Of a stretch of DNA of 64,000 nt, positions 45,685 to 57,055 are shown piece by piece. The stretch lies in the NCBI GenBank assembly GCA_026182355.1, contig JAPFBL010000557.1, positions 176,719 through 240,718 on the forward strand, in the 5' to 3' direction. Both the position numbers and the translations under genes were made by a program. Position 1 is the first letter of the stretch; each line of letters opens with the position of its first letter. Source of the DNA: Hermatobates lingyangjiaoensis (taxonomy: Eukaryota; Arthropoda; Insecta; Hemiptera; Hermatobatidae). Below the pieces are notes generated by a model, which was not told where the DNA came from, searched no databases, and worked only from the letters and a program-made list of their open reading frames with translations.

Positions 45685-45935
45685 AGAGACACACACACAA
45701 CAACACAGACACATTCACACAGCAACACAGACACATACACACACACAGCAACACAGACACATACACACACACACAGCAACACAGACACATACACACACAC
45801 AGCAACACAGACACATACACACACACAGCAACACAGACACATACACACACGCTCACACAGACACATCCACACACGCTCACACAGACACAGACACATACAC
45901 ACACGCTCACACAGACACATACACACACACACAGG
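45685..45935. repeat. CA-rich minisatellite
   Basis: Units of ACACAGCAACACAGACACAT-ACACAC and a variant with ACACGCTCACACAG. Open frames on both strands are artefacts of the repeat. Confidence 0.95.
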
Positions 45936-46214
45936 AGGCAAACTGAACGACTAAAGTTAACTGCTTTGTTCCAGCCACTCAGACATTGTCATCGTACAGT
46001 AGGACTTTCTAATTTAATTCATTTCAGAACCGACATCGTATATAGTAAAGATCGTATATCGAGACTAAAGTAGTCCAAGTTTAATTGGTGAAATGCATTT
46101 AAGCCCATTGTGCTGGGCTCCCAGTAAACCAGACTACCAACTAAAACACCCTCTTCTCTTCTTCGACACTAGCTTCCTGGAACCGTTATGTTACAATTGT
46201 TCAATTAATAAGCT

Positions 46215-46640
46215 AAATAAACTTGGATTATTTTAAAATAAAGTTGAATTATTTTAAATTAAACTTCGATTATTTTAAATTAATCTTGCATTACTCTAAA
46301 TTAAACTTGAATTATTCTAAATAAAACTTTATTATTTTAAATTAAACTTCGATTATTCTAAATTAAAGTTGAATTATTTTAAATTAAACATGGAAGTATT
46401 TTAAATTAAACTTGAATTATTGTAAATTAAACTTCGATTATTCTAAATTAAAGTTGAATTATTTTAAATTAAACTTGGATTATTTTAAATTAATCTTAGA
46501 TTACTCCAAATTAAACTTGAATTATTGTAAATTAAACTTGAATTATTGTAAATTAAACTTGAATTATTCTAATTAACCATATTATTTTAAATTAAACTTG
46601 GATTATTCTAAATTAAACTTGAATTATTTTAAAATAACCC
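46215..46640. repeat. 24-bp AT-rich tandem array
   Basis: About 18 copies of TTGAATTATTTTAAATTAAAC with small changes; nothing else is visible in it. Confidence 0.93.
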
Positions 46641-47069
46641 GAAAAAATTGTATAAATGATTTATAATTATATACTATACGTGAAATACTGAGTGAGGAGT
46701 GCATTTAGATGAAGGTCTTGAATATCATAAGTAATATATATATATATATCGTTACAAAAAATTAGGTATGTTTAAGTAAAGCCAACACTTGAAACAGATA
46801 AACGAAGACAACAACCGTTATATTTCTGGAGGATTTCGCCTACAAGCTAAAAGCGGTCTTCAAGGGGATAGTTACTATATTGGCTTCAGGAAGTAAACAA
46901 GTAATTTAATTTGAGAAAAAACATGCAACTAATGATTATACAGAATAAAATTCCTTTAGTCTTCAATATCGTTAGGAGAAGATAAAGAAAGTGGCGTGTC
47001 AAAGTTAAGTTTAAATTGGTCAACATATGAAAACTTGATTCAAATACGCTAGTGTCATAAGGTTTTTTG

Positions 47070-47101
<32 letters not shown>

Positions 47102-47379
47102 ATCAAAGAGCTGTTAAAGCTCGTAGGGGGAATATTAAACCTTGTATGTTCAGTATTTTAACACTTGTCAGTAAAACACCTTTAAGCCAACGTTTCATCA
47201 ATATTTGTGAACATCATCAGGGCTTCATCAATACATTGCTGAAACTTTGGCTTAAAGGTGTTTTTCTTAAGAAATGTTTAACGCTGGACCAAAGCTCAAT
47301 TAAGTAGAATACATGTGTTCGAGATACGAAAACATTGAATTATATATAAATATCTTATATAAACCCAAATATATATATA

Positions 47380-47815
47380 TATATATATAACAGATTCAAT
47401 AATATATCGACCATTTGATAGAATGGGTGTGTTCTCTTATCGGGATTCGGTCAATTTTCAAGGATAAAAAATTTCCTATTTATTTATTTAAAACCGAAAC
47501 GTCGACAACGAGAGTTTGATTTTTTATCTTAGAAAATTAACCGAAGCCCGATTAGAGAACACACGTATTCTATCAAACGGTCGATATATTATTGAATCTG
47601 TTATATATATATATAGATATATACTATATAATCACAATAAACACGTGATGAAACTAATGAACGTATAAGCCACAAGGAAAAGTAAAAAAAACACAGAAAA
47701 TATGCTCTAAGGCCTTTCAATTATATCAGAGTTGCTCTCTGATGACATATAATTGAAAGGCCTTAGAGCATATTTTCTGTGTTTTTTTTACTTTTCCTTG
47801 TGGCTTATATGTTCA
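47380..47815. mobile_element. Two foldback elements (AACGTT and AGGCCT families)
   Basis: 47,400-47,600 has inverted TCGGGATTCGGTCAATTTTC and AACGTCG arms. 47,650-47,812 has long inverted arms AAGGAAAAGTAAAAAAAACA and TATGCTCTAAGGCCTTTCAA, with the motif CTGATGAC...TTGAAAGGCCTTAGAG. Confidence 0.65.
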
Positions 47816-48277
47816 TATAGATATATATACACGAGTTCAAAATTCAAGAAGAGTAACGCAGAGTAAGGAAACACACTTACAGACTCAAATTTTCGGGTAA
47901 TCCGTCTTCAGGAGAAAAGAGAAAGGGAGACCAAGCACGTTGTAGACGTAATGGCAAGTAACCCACTCTGTGTGTTACTCTTCATGAATTTTGAACTCGC
48001 ATTGTGTCCAGTTTGGATCGTGTGTTTTCGTTTACTTAAGTGAAGATATATATATACATACATATAGGTGTGTTCTCTAATCGGGGTTCGGTTAATTTTC
48101 CTGGATAAAAAATTATAAACTCTCGGTGCCAATGTTTCGGTTTTATTTAAAACCTTTTTCATAGGCCTACAAACAAAGGATAATAAGAAATCACATATCA
48201 ACATCAAACATATCCACAATATGAAAGTGGATTGTTACAACTCATGAATATAAGATGATCATCTTGTTAGTCTAGTC

Positions 48278-49030
48278 CAGGGTTTCCCAAACTTTTTCTG
48301 GCTGGCGCCCCTTTGTCTTCTAGAATAGACTGCCAGCGCCCCCTTGTCTTCTAGAATAGCCTGCCAGCGCCCCCTACCCCATAAAAATGGAAAGATATGC
48401 CAAAAAGCCTATCAGAACTAACCTATCCTGTTCAGGTTTAACTTTTTTGGAGAAAGAAAAAATAAATCTTAAGTTAGTTACCTTCCGAGGTTTCAAATGT
48501 TTCTCTAGCTGCTAGAGTCTAGCTGTCATGCAATCTACAGCCACAATACTATTATTTCAATACTACCATACAATACTACCTACTATTTCTATAGGTAACG
48601 ATCATTTTATTCTTCTTATCTCGACCGAAAACTCATTTACTTCCGATCAAGGCTGACCTCTTAATCCATAGGACATACGTGAAAGAGCAGCTTATCTTTT
48701 TATTCCCTTTATTTTGACCGAAAACTCTCTTTTACTTTCGACCGGGGCTGACCCCTTAATCCTCAGGTAAAAGAGCGGCATATCTTTTGAAATTCTTATT
48801 TCTAATTTTTATTACTTGTATGGTTTTTGATGGTTACCGCCAACAGTTTGTGACGACGGTGTAAGTATTGTAGCAGCCAGCTGCTACATTAGGTACACTG
48901 TCGCCACCAACCATCTATTTTTTAGTTACCGCCCCCCAAACCACATATTTTTGCGTTACCGCCCCCCAACCGCCTATTTTCGCGTTACCACCCCCCCATA
49001 GCAAACCACCGCCCACTTTAGGAAACGCTG
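48278..49030. mobile_element. Non-autonomous hAT element with 8-bp target duplication
   Basis: The ends are CAGGGTTTCCCAAAC on the left and GGAAACGCTG on the right, giving inverted CAG-G-GTTTCC termini. Identical GTCTAGTC octamers lie at 48,270-48,277 and 49,031-49,038. The 753-base interior has no transposase frame; it includes duplicated GCGCCCCTTGTCTTCTAGAA and two CGACCGAAAACTC blocks. It is inserted inside a foldback relic whose sequence resumes after the duplication. Confidence 0.82.
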
Positions 49031-49163
49031 GTCTAGTCGAAGGTTTTCTCCGGTTAACATTGTTGTTCCTTTAAATAATGTAAATATCATTTTCTTAGTT
49101 AAAAAATTCTTACTTCTGTAAGTAATATTGTTTTATGTATCTCTGAAATATTTCTGCTTGTAA

Positions 49164-49865
49164 ACGAGATTCCTAAAGTGGGTTCCGCGGAAACCAGAGG
49201 TTCCTTAACGGACTCTGTCTGGCGTTCCGCAAAAAAACATTAGAGAAAATATTTTTCTAAATTTTTTTTTTTCTTTAGTGGGTTTATTCTGTCTTTCTTG
49301 TGAATCATGAAACCGAATAATACTTAAACACATAAGCAGAAGTGGTGAAAATTTTATTCATATTTAAGATGAATCACTAGTCAGTTTTTGGAGCTATCTT
49401 ATCCCTGAATGTCCTTCTATTGTCAAAATAGTACTTGACACATTGCTGCCACTTCCCACTACTTAATTATGTAAAACCGGTTTTTCCTTTTATACAACCA
49501 TAAAAACTAAATACCACAGTAGACTTAATGCTCGGTCTGACTTGAGAATCAAACTTTCAGCTATAAAACAAAAAATTATTACAAAATAAACTTTCTGTTA
49601 AAATTGCTAATAATTCTGTTTTAGGTGTTATGCACTTGTAGAAGATATGAAAATTAAAATCTTTTAGTTTTGAATTTTTCTTGGAAAAATACCCTTTGCA
49701 GTAATATTACTTTTTAATTATTTTTAAACATACATATTATTTATAAAAGCATATGAAAATATTTATATTATGATTATATAAAATCATTAGAATCTGGGGT
49801 TCCTGGGAAAGTTACTGAAGCAAAAAGGGTTCCGCGTCGAAAAAAGTTTGAAAACCTCTGCTTTA
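49164..49865. mobile_element. Possible second, decayed hAT-like element
   Basis: The left side has ATTCCTAAAGTGGGTTCCGC-GGAAACC, the right AAAAAGTTTGAAAACCTCTG. Such TTCC...AAA and TTT...AACC ends are hAT-like but the termini have diverged and no clean target duplication is seen. Confidence 0.4.
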
Positions 49866-50059
49866 TACTGACGGTCTGATGTCAGATATCACCAAATTAT
49901 GAACCATGCAAGCTGTTATTGGTGTAGTATTAACTCGTGATTAGTAAAAAATAAAAAGAAACATTAAGTCTCCAAACACAAAAAAAACACAACTCCACAA
50001 CGCGTTTCAAACACTTGGTCTTCACCTTAAGGTTACATCTACCGTAAAAAAAAAACACA

Positions 50060-50520
50060 CAAATATATATAACAATTTAAAAGTTACATAAAGGAAAAAA
50101 AACAACAAAATCTAAACTAAAATTTATTTCAGTTTAAATTTTAGTTGTTTTACCTTTTCCTAAAATTAAATGTTATTTTGATTTTATTATATTTTTTTTA
50201 TTTTAGTTTAAATTGCCGTTATTTTTCCTTCTTCTAAAAATAAGTTTTAATTTATTTTAGTTAGTTTTTTTTATCTTAGTTTAAATTTCTGTTGTTTCTC
50301 CTTTTCCTAAAACAAAATTTATCTTCGTTCACATTTTTGTTCCTTATCTTTTTTTTAAACTAAATTTTATTTTAGTAAAGTTTACTTTTTATTTTAGTTT
50401 AAATTTTGGTTGTTTTTTCTTTCCTAAAACTAAATTTTATTTTAGTTTAGTTTATTTTTATTTTAGTTTAAATTTTGATTGATTTTGCTTTATTTAACTT
50501 GAAAATAAAGGAAATGTGTG
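50060..50520. repeat. Degenerate AT-rich repeat with TTTTAGTTTAAATTTTG units
   Basis: About seven copies of TTTTAGTTTAAATTTTGGTT-GTTTTTCCTTTTCCTAAAA, also present as a short patch at 32,420-32,560. Confidence 0.8.
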
Positions 50521-50639
50521 GAATTTAACTTGAAATGTGTGAAGCTTAGCATTTCTTTTCCTTTTTAATCATAGCCAATGAGTTTCTCTCGTTGTTCATT
50601 TTCACTATATACCTTTCTACCAATTTGTTAGGAAAACGA

Positions 50640-50880
50640 TTAAGTCTCCACACAAAAAAGTTTATTACTAGAAAGTAACCAACGCGTTTCGACCACTTGA
50701 TGTTCTTCAGGTTACATCTGCTCTGCTGGGGCGGTTGTTCGGGAGGTGAGACCGAGCAAAAACCAAGCAACTCAGTCCTGAGCAAATGTAACCTGAAGAA
50801 GAACATCAAGTGTTCGAAACGCGTTGTTTAGTTTCTAGTAATAAACTTTTTTTGTGTCAAGACTTAATCGTTTTCATGAG
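50640..50880. mobile_element. ACGCGT-family foldback just upstream of the last coding exon
   Basis: Arms 50,640-50,725 and 50,780-50,870 are inverted copies: AAGTCTCCACACAAAAAAGT, ACTAGAAAGTAACCAACGCG, CATTT...ACATCT. It lies about 100 bases before the exon 14 acceptor. Confidence 0.75.
50790..50828 (+). ncRNA. Hammerhead-like motif near exon 14
   Basis: AAC, CUGAAGA, an extra A, stem II GAACA-UCAAG-UGUUC, GAA, palindrome ACGCGU, U, GUU. Stem I is AAC/GUU. It lies on the sense strand of the host intron. Confidence 0.55.
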
Positions 50881-50975
50881 TAAATACCACACTATAAAAG
50901 AACTATTAATTTGTACTACAAATTGTATTAATTAAAAAAAAAACAACTAATTAATCAGTTTTTTTTCTGTTTCAG

Positions 50976-51104
50976 GGTAAGAAAAAAATAAAGAAAAAAG
51001 GACGCGTTCAAAAAATGCAAATGATTGATCCTCATATTCTTGGGTTTACAACCAGTGCAACAGCCAACCGAGTGAACGACGGGGAGCTCTGGGAAGACGT
51101 TTAG
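50976..51104 (+). CDS. GIGYF-like gene, last coding exon with stop
   Basis: The acceptor TTTTTTCTGTTTCAG ends at 50975. In phase 0 it reads GKKKIKKKGRVQKMQM, IDPHILGFTTSATANRVNDG and ELWEDV, then TAG at 51,102-51,104. The basic run followed by D-P-x-(I/L)-L-G-(F/Y) and a short acidic tail matches the extreme C-terminus of vertebrate GIGYF1/2 (ADPSLLGFSV...; SDPSILGYSL...). It completes the protein. Confidence 0.9.
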   Translation, partial: GKKKIKKKGRVQKMQMIDPHILGFTTSATANRVNDGELWEDV

Positions 51105-51285
51105 CCCGGGAGGGTCGCTGTGCCCCCAAGCATATACCTAGACAGTCAAATGTTATGTTTTATTAATATATATATATTATATATATAATGTATAATATTT
51201 AAAAAGAAAGAATTGTATATTTGTTTTTGTTTCCTTTTTGAGAGATGTTCGTTTTTTTAATAAACATAAAATAAAAAAAATTATT
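51105..51285 (+). terminator. 3' UTR and polyadenylation signal
   Basis: AATAAA at 51,259-51,264 is followed by an A-rich stretch and then T-rich/GT sequence. The UTR would be about 180 bases and contains a short TA-rich palindrome near 51,163-51,190. Confidence 0.6.
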
Positions 51286-51489
51286 TATTATATGACCTTG
51301 TTTAAAATTATTTTGAAAATCAATAAGGTAAAAATAGTGATAGGAGAATAAAAATAATTCCTTCTTATGGGATTTGCATTAATATTATTATAATTTATAT
51401 TAGAAATAGGGAAAACCGTTATACCTCGTATAAGATGTTCTTTTCGAGTCGTTGCGCTTTCGAACCTTATCCATCTTCAATTGCAACTA

Positions 51490-51854
51490 ATGTATATATA
51501 ACTAAAAAAGGATAGATCGGGATGCGGTCAGTTTCTTCCACTTTCAATTCAAACTCTCATTGCCGACGTTTCGATTTTATTTAAAATCTTTTTCCAAAGG
51601 CACAAGTAGGAGTATTGGACAACAATTAACGGTTTTTCATTTGAATAGTTTAACCTTTAATACTGGTTTAGTAATGTAATTGTAATAGTTCCTTCAATTT
51701 CCAATACTCCTACTTGTGCCTTTGGAAAAAGGATTTTAAATAAAATCGAAATGTCGGCAATGAGAGTTTGAATTGAAAGTGGAAGAAAACTGACCGCATC
51801 CCGATCTATCATTTTTTAGTTGTATATCTGTCACACGGTCGAGAATTTATTAGT

Positions 51855-51900
<46 letters not shown>

Positions 51901-52430
51901 AACTTTAAGTTATATAATAAATAACTTTATATCTAATTCCACTTGATTTAACTATGGTCGAATATTTTTCCAAATTTCGAAATCTTTTCTTCATTTCTGG
52001 ATTCAACTTAAAAAAATTAAATCACCATATTTTATATATATATATATATATATAATAGTGAAAGTTGGGAGCAGTCCTTCTTGAATACATGCATTTAAAA
52101 ACTTTATATCTAATTCCACTTGATTTAACTATGGTCGAATATTTTTCCAAATTTCGAAATCTTTTCTTCATTTCTGGATTCAACTTAAAAAAATTAAATC
52201 ACCATATTTGTTTGAATTCATATTGGACATGTTTCGGTGTTTTGTTTTGTTTTGCTGAATATGGTGGATGTAACACCAAAACATGTCCAATAAAAATTCA
52301 AACAAATATGGTGATTTAATTTTTTTTAAGTTGAATCCAGAAATGAAGAAAAGATTTCGAAATTTGGAAAAATATTCGACCATAGTTAAATCAAGTGGAA
52401 TCAGACATAAAGTTTTTAAATGAATATATA
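51490..52430. mobile_element. Two foldback elements downstream of the gene
   Basis: 51,500-51,840 is an AACGTT/CGACGTTTCG-family inverted pair (GGATGCGGTCAGTTTCTTCC and its reverse). 51,940-52,400 has arms TTAACTATGGTCGAATATTT, CCAAATTTCGAAATCTTTTC; its centre has CTGAATATGGTGG...CACCAAAACATGTCC, a decayed relative of the core at 25,755. A direct duplicate of the left arm is at 51,940-52,030. Confidence 0.65.
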
Positions 52431-53440
52431 TATATATATATCACTTAAAATTCAAAAAAACGATCCAAACTGGACGCAAATCAGTTCAAAAACGAAGGAA
52501 AGCAACACACCGAGAAAGAGACACACTTTTGTTTTATATATATATATGTATGACAAGAATTAACAGTAAATATGTTAAATAAAGAAAACATCGTCTAAAC
52601 AATGAGATTTCCAAAAATGTGCCTGAGATCTTTCGAAGAATAACTCGTCAGATTTATTCTATAACATAAATAGATTTTACATCTAGAGTCATCAATTTTA
52701 CTTGACTTATGTTAAGAGAATTTATTTTTCATTCTCCTTTATTTTTAATGCCATTATTTGTAAAGTAATTTATTACCTCAATGTTTTCTTTAATATTTAT
52801 TTTGAATAATTCGTCATAAAACTGGAATTAACAGGTATTTCAATTTTCTACGTGTATGCAAATATTCAAATATCAGAGTTTTATAAGTATATAGATTAAG
52901 GTATTGTTTTCTCGACCACAATTACTAATAAATACTTTTCGTTTTCATAAGATTTGATCAGGATTAAGTAATTTTACTTAAAATTACCACTTCTAGAAGC
53001 TACATTAAGAAGGTTATAGATGCTAGCCTTAAGTAAGTAAGTTCTTTGAATTTGTTTATAGAATGTGGTGTGGATAACATAACTGTCCATTGTATTTCAT
53101 TAGTCTTGAAATAAAGACCAAGTCTTTGATTAGTTTGTCTTGAAATAAAGATCAAGTCTTTGATTCGTTTGTCTTGAAATAAAGATGACGATGTGTTGAA
53201 ATAAAAATGAAAAGTTGTCAATGAGGTGATATAACCAAATCTGGAGAAAAAAAGTATTTGTTATAATAATAGTTACAATTAATTTATATAGCATTAATTT
53301 GATGAAACATAATCACTAATTTATACTGTTTTGATATATTATCTTCAGCTAAGTTATTTAGTAACTATATTTAAAATTCTTATAAAATGATATCAGCTAT
53401 TATTTAAAATAATTTATATGTAGGGTAAAAAGCTAATGAA
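52431..53440. other. AT-rich intergenic stretch
   Basis: Truncated foldback arms (52,440-52,530) and a small direct repeat (AGTCTTTGATTAGTTTGTCT, 53,110-53,180). Nothing else is recognisable. Confidence 0.5.
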
Positions 53441-53725
53441 ATGGTCTCCATATCTAAAAATTTAATCCTATAAACAACGCGTTTCGAACACGTAGTGTTC
53501 TTCCTCAGGCATTAACTAAAAAATACAATGTCATCAGAGAGTTATATATAGTACAAAGTAAATATAGAACTTTGTGTTATAAAGTACTATAACACTACGT
53601 AATTATATTTTTTACATACTATACTGAGGATAAAACACTACGTGTTCGAAACGCGTTGTTTATAGGATTAAATTTTTATATATGGAGAACATTTCATTAG
53701 CTTTTTACCCTACAATGAGTAAATA
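53440..53725. mobile_element. ACGCGT-family foldback
   Basis: Arms 53,415-53,510 and 53,620-53,715: GGGTAAAAAGCTAATGAAAT, AATTTAATCCTATAAACAAC, GCGTTTCGAACACGTAGTGT and the reverse. Confidence 0.7.
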
Positions 53726-54868
53726 CCACATACCATAATAACTGATTGCACTTCGTTAGAATTAATTTATATGTTAATTTCATTTTTATTTCTGTTGAAT
53801 AATTACTTTGAATCAATTAAATTATATCTTTTTAATTGCGCTTTTGTAAAAATATAGTAATTTTCGATTAGTCAAATTATAATTCTCATGTGTAATTAAT
53901 TTTCTTCTGTTTCATCTATTTTAATGAAGATGAAATACAATTTGTAATCATTTTTAACTGATTAACATCGTTACTTATAACACTTTATAGGTTATAAATA
54001 AATCAATTCTTTGAAAAAAGGGGAAAGAAAACCAACATCTTGAGCAGATTGAAATTAAAGAAGCCATAATGAAATGATAACAGCGTGTTCAAATTAGACA
54101 CCAATTAATAACGAACTAATATGGGTTTATTTAATGTACTGAATTGTTTTCAGTAAAAGATTATTCCTCCATCAGTAGAACTGGTTAAATAACTATTGTT
54201 AGTAAAAGACATTATAAAAGATGTAGACCAATAATATGTTTCAAATACTCAAACAAGAAACGAAATAACATTATTATAAACTAAATAGGATTAGTGTAAT
54301 TGATATATTAATAAAAACAGTCTAATAGAACAATAATAAACAAAAATACTCTATTCAAGCAGTCATACAAGATGTATTAGGTTAGGTTAGGTTACAGTTG
54401 CCGTCCCGACGAGATGTTTTATCTCTATTAAAAGATTTATGAAATTAGCTAAACGATATCTATCATTTAGATTCAAAAGAAAACGTATAGATAATTTAAA
54501 AAGAAATAATACCATAGGGAACTAAAAGGAATTAATACACTTGATAAAAAAAGGTATTCACTTTAAAGTAAACCTTTTAATGTTTATTTATTTATATACA
54601 TACAGATCAAAATGCTTTTAGCGTAAAATAATTCATATTAAACTAATAAACAATTACACATATTGTTAATAATAATGACAATTAAATCAAACAAGATTGA
54701 CTCAGTGGCAATTAAAACAAACTGTAACATAATGATGAGTAATTATAGTAACAGTAGGTGTTTTATTACTTGTTTAAAATTCTTTATGTCGTATTTAAAG
54801 CATTTTAAACTGCTGCAAAACCGTGACACTTTATTATCATACTATACAGTGAGGAATGAAGCAAATAA
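53726..54868. other. AT-rich intergenic stretch with TTAGG-like run
   Basis: Near 54,376-54,394 is TTAGGTTAGGTTAGGTTA. The rest is unremarkable AT-rich sequence with an 86-codon open frame lacking any recognisable motif. Confidence 0.4.
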
Positions 54869-57055
54869 TTATTTGTATGACATGGAACATAGGATAATTT
54901 GGGTGTTTTTAAATTTATTATGATGAGATGTTGAAATGTAGTTGGGAATGAGATAAGGACAATCAATTAAATTATTAAATAATTTATATGTAAATAGGAT
55001 GTCATCATAGTGTTTATGGGAAAGGAGATCATACATATTTGTGTTGGTCACAAAAGAAAACGATAGTAAGATAACTCGACTTATGAAAAAGTTTGAACGA
55101 ATTAAGAATTCTTAAGAATTTGAAATGGACGAATTGGAGTAAATTTATGATAATGATTGTCATTAATAACCACCATGGATTCCAAACATATTCTAAAATT
55201 GGAAGAATTAGAAATGTATAAAGAGTAACAAAAGTAATACTAAGTTTTCCCCTTAACAAGAATTAATTTTCCATCTTTTTAGTGTTTTGTGAAGACTTAG
55301 TGTTTCTTTTCCTCTCTAATCATGAGTAAATACTGAACAATAACTGATTGCATAGCTCATGAGTAACAAAACTATTGGTATCATTGAAGTCGTATGAATT
55401 ACTTGTAAATAAAGACAGAATTTTCATCTTCAGCTTTTTAAATCAACAATATGATTGTTTAAAAGTTAATTTACAGTCCAAAAATCAATCTTAAATCTTT
55501 CACATAGTCTACTCTGGTCAGAAGGTTACGTTTATATTTATAAGGATATACTATTGCGGGAAAAGGATATTATGGAACATTTAGATTGAAATTATTGGAA
55601 GAATACTAGTTTAAAAGTTTATTTATTGAAAGTTGAATAAGTTTGCAATCATAAGAGGAAGCAATCTTGAAGTAAAGTTTACAATCAACAGCAAGAGTTA
55701 AAACTCAACATCCGATAGTTTGGAATAAATATCGTTGGTAAATATTGAAAACAATAATATACCCTTGAGGAACTACAGATATTCCAAAGAAAAGGGTTTG
55801 ATTCAAATGGTTTAACTTTAAAGATGTGTAAGGTTTCAAGGTTGTAAGGTTATGCAACGAGTCAAACATATTTAATGAAATACCAGAGTTCTGCAATTTA
55901 GAAAAAAGTATACCATGATCTATCTCATCGAATGCTTTAGGAAAATTAGCATAAATCACATCAACCTCAAAACCAAAGTTCATAGAATTGAGGATATAAT
56001 TGTGAAGGAAAAGTATACTGGTAGACGTTGACCTATTAAGATAAATACCACGTTGTTAAGAAATAATATATTTATTATTATCTCTGCTATGTTTACTAAT
56101 TATTATGGAGTCTAATATTTTTTAAAAAAGGGTTAATATGCAGAAATAGGGGCCTCTATCAGACGCCTGGGAATCGATATCTACTATTAGTATTGTAACC
56201 CTCTGTTTAAGATAGGCCTTGTACATAATATAATTATATTATAACTGAACACTTAATATGGTAAGATGGTGGAGCCCCTTTTTCTGCATATTAATCTACA
56301 ATAACTTGGATTGATATTGGCCTATAGTTTGCGATTTATCACCAGCTTTGTGAAGTCGATATAGTGAAGTTTGTGAAGTCGATTAACATAAGTGTCTTTC
56401 TAGGCGTGCAAGTGTCTTTCCATTTGAAGGAAAGATTATAAATATGATTAAGAGGAGTAATTCAATAAGGAAAGCAATTTTTAACAAAAGATCGGAGGTA
56501 TATTGTTAATACAGGAGATTTGTAACAATCTAATTTAGAAATTATGTTTTCAATATGTTCAGATATGATATTGCAACTGTAAATATGTTTATCATGACTA
56601 TTACTACATGATAAAGAACTAAACGAAGAAGGAGGATCAAAAACAGAATAGAATTATTTAGCAAATAATTATAAATCGTATAACCATGTGAGGAAGGCTC
56701 TTGATTCAAATACATATCAGAAGGCATAGCAGTGCTTGTTTTATTACAGTTTACGTAGCTCCAGAATTGCTTAGTATTACTCTGAACTGTTTTTCTACAT
56801 CAGCTGGAAATCTGTTATAACATTCCTAAAATAAAGTTTTACATTCAGCTTTAAAAGATGATAGTTTACTGTAGTAGTTACTATCACCAGTTTGTTTGAA
56901 GAATAAATGATATACTTTCCTTTTTGCTTAATTTTATCAAATTCTAAGGAGAACCATTTTTGATAAGTTGAAGTATTATTTGTTTTAATTTTAGGTATAT
57001 GATGATCTATGATAAGAAATAATATATTAGAAATAATTAGTGGATTCATTTATAC
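54869..57055 (-). pseudogene. Decayed LINE reverse transcriptase (Jockey/CR1-like)
   Basis: Fragments on the minus strand appear in family order with frameshifts between them. At 56,795-57,049: a QKWFSLEFDKIKQKGKYIIY region typical of the linker before the polymerase. At 55,705-55,983: VDVIYANFPKAFDEIDHGIL (the F-x-K-A-F-D-x-x-D-H motif) and VVPQGYII...FNIYQRYL (decayed G-V-P-Q-G-S...N-I-Y-I-N-D). At 55,029-55,259: PILEYVWNPWW. At 54,869-55,051: LFNNLIDCPYLIP. These are C-terminal landmarks of Jockey/CR1-type LINEs. The catalytic Y-x-D-D region is not recognisable. It is dead. Confidence 0.75.

Larger units (their letters stand above)
31295..50975 (+). other. 19.7 kb last coding intron
   Basis: Runs from the exon 13 donor to the exon 14 acceptor. 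It holds foldback elements, five tandem arrays, a SINE with amplified head, hAT and mariner-like relics, and AT-rich unique sequence. No additional exon of this gene is needed: phase is 0 on both sides and the protein reads through in family order. Stretches with nothing recognisable are about 33,770-35,280, 39,000-39,600, 41,260-42,350 and 43,030-43,560. Confidence 0.75.

Noticed and set aside
54663..54923. 86-codon open frame as a gene
   Set aside because: AT-rich composition, no recognisable motif, no promoter or neighbours, and it overlaps the end of the decayed LINE.
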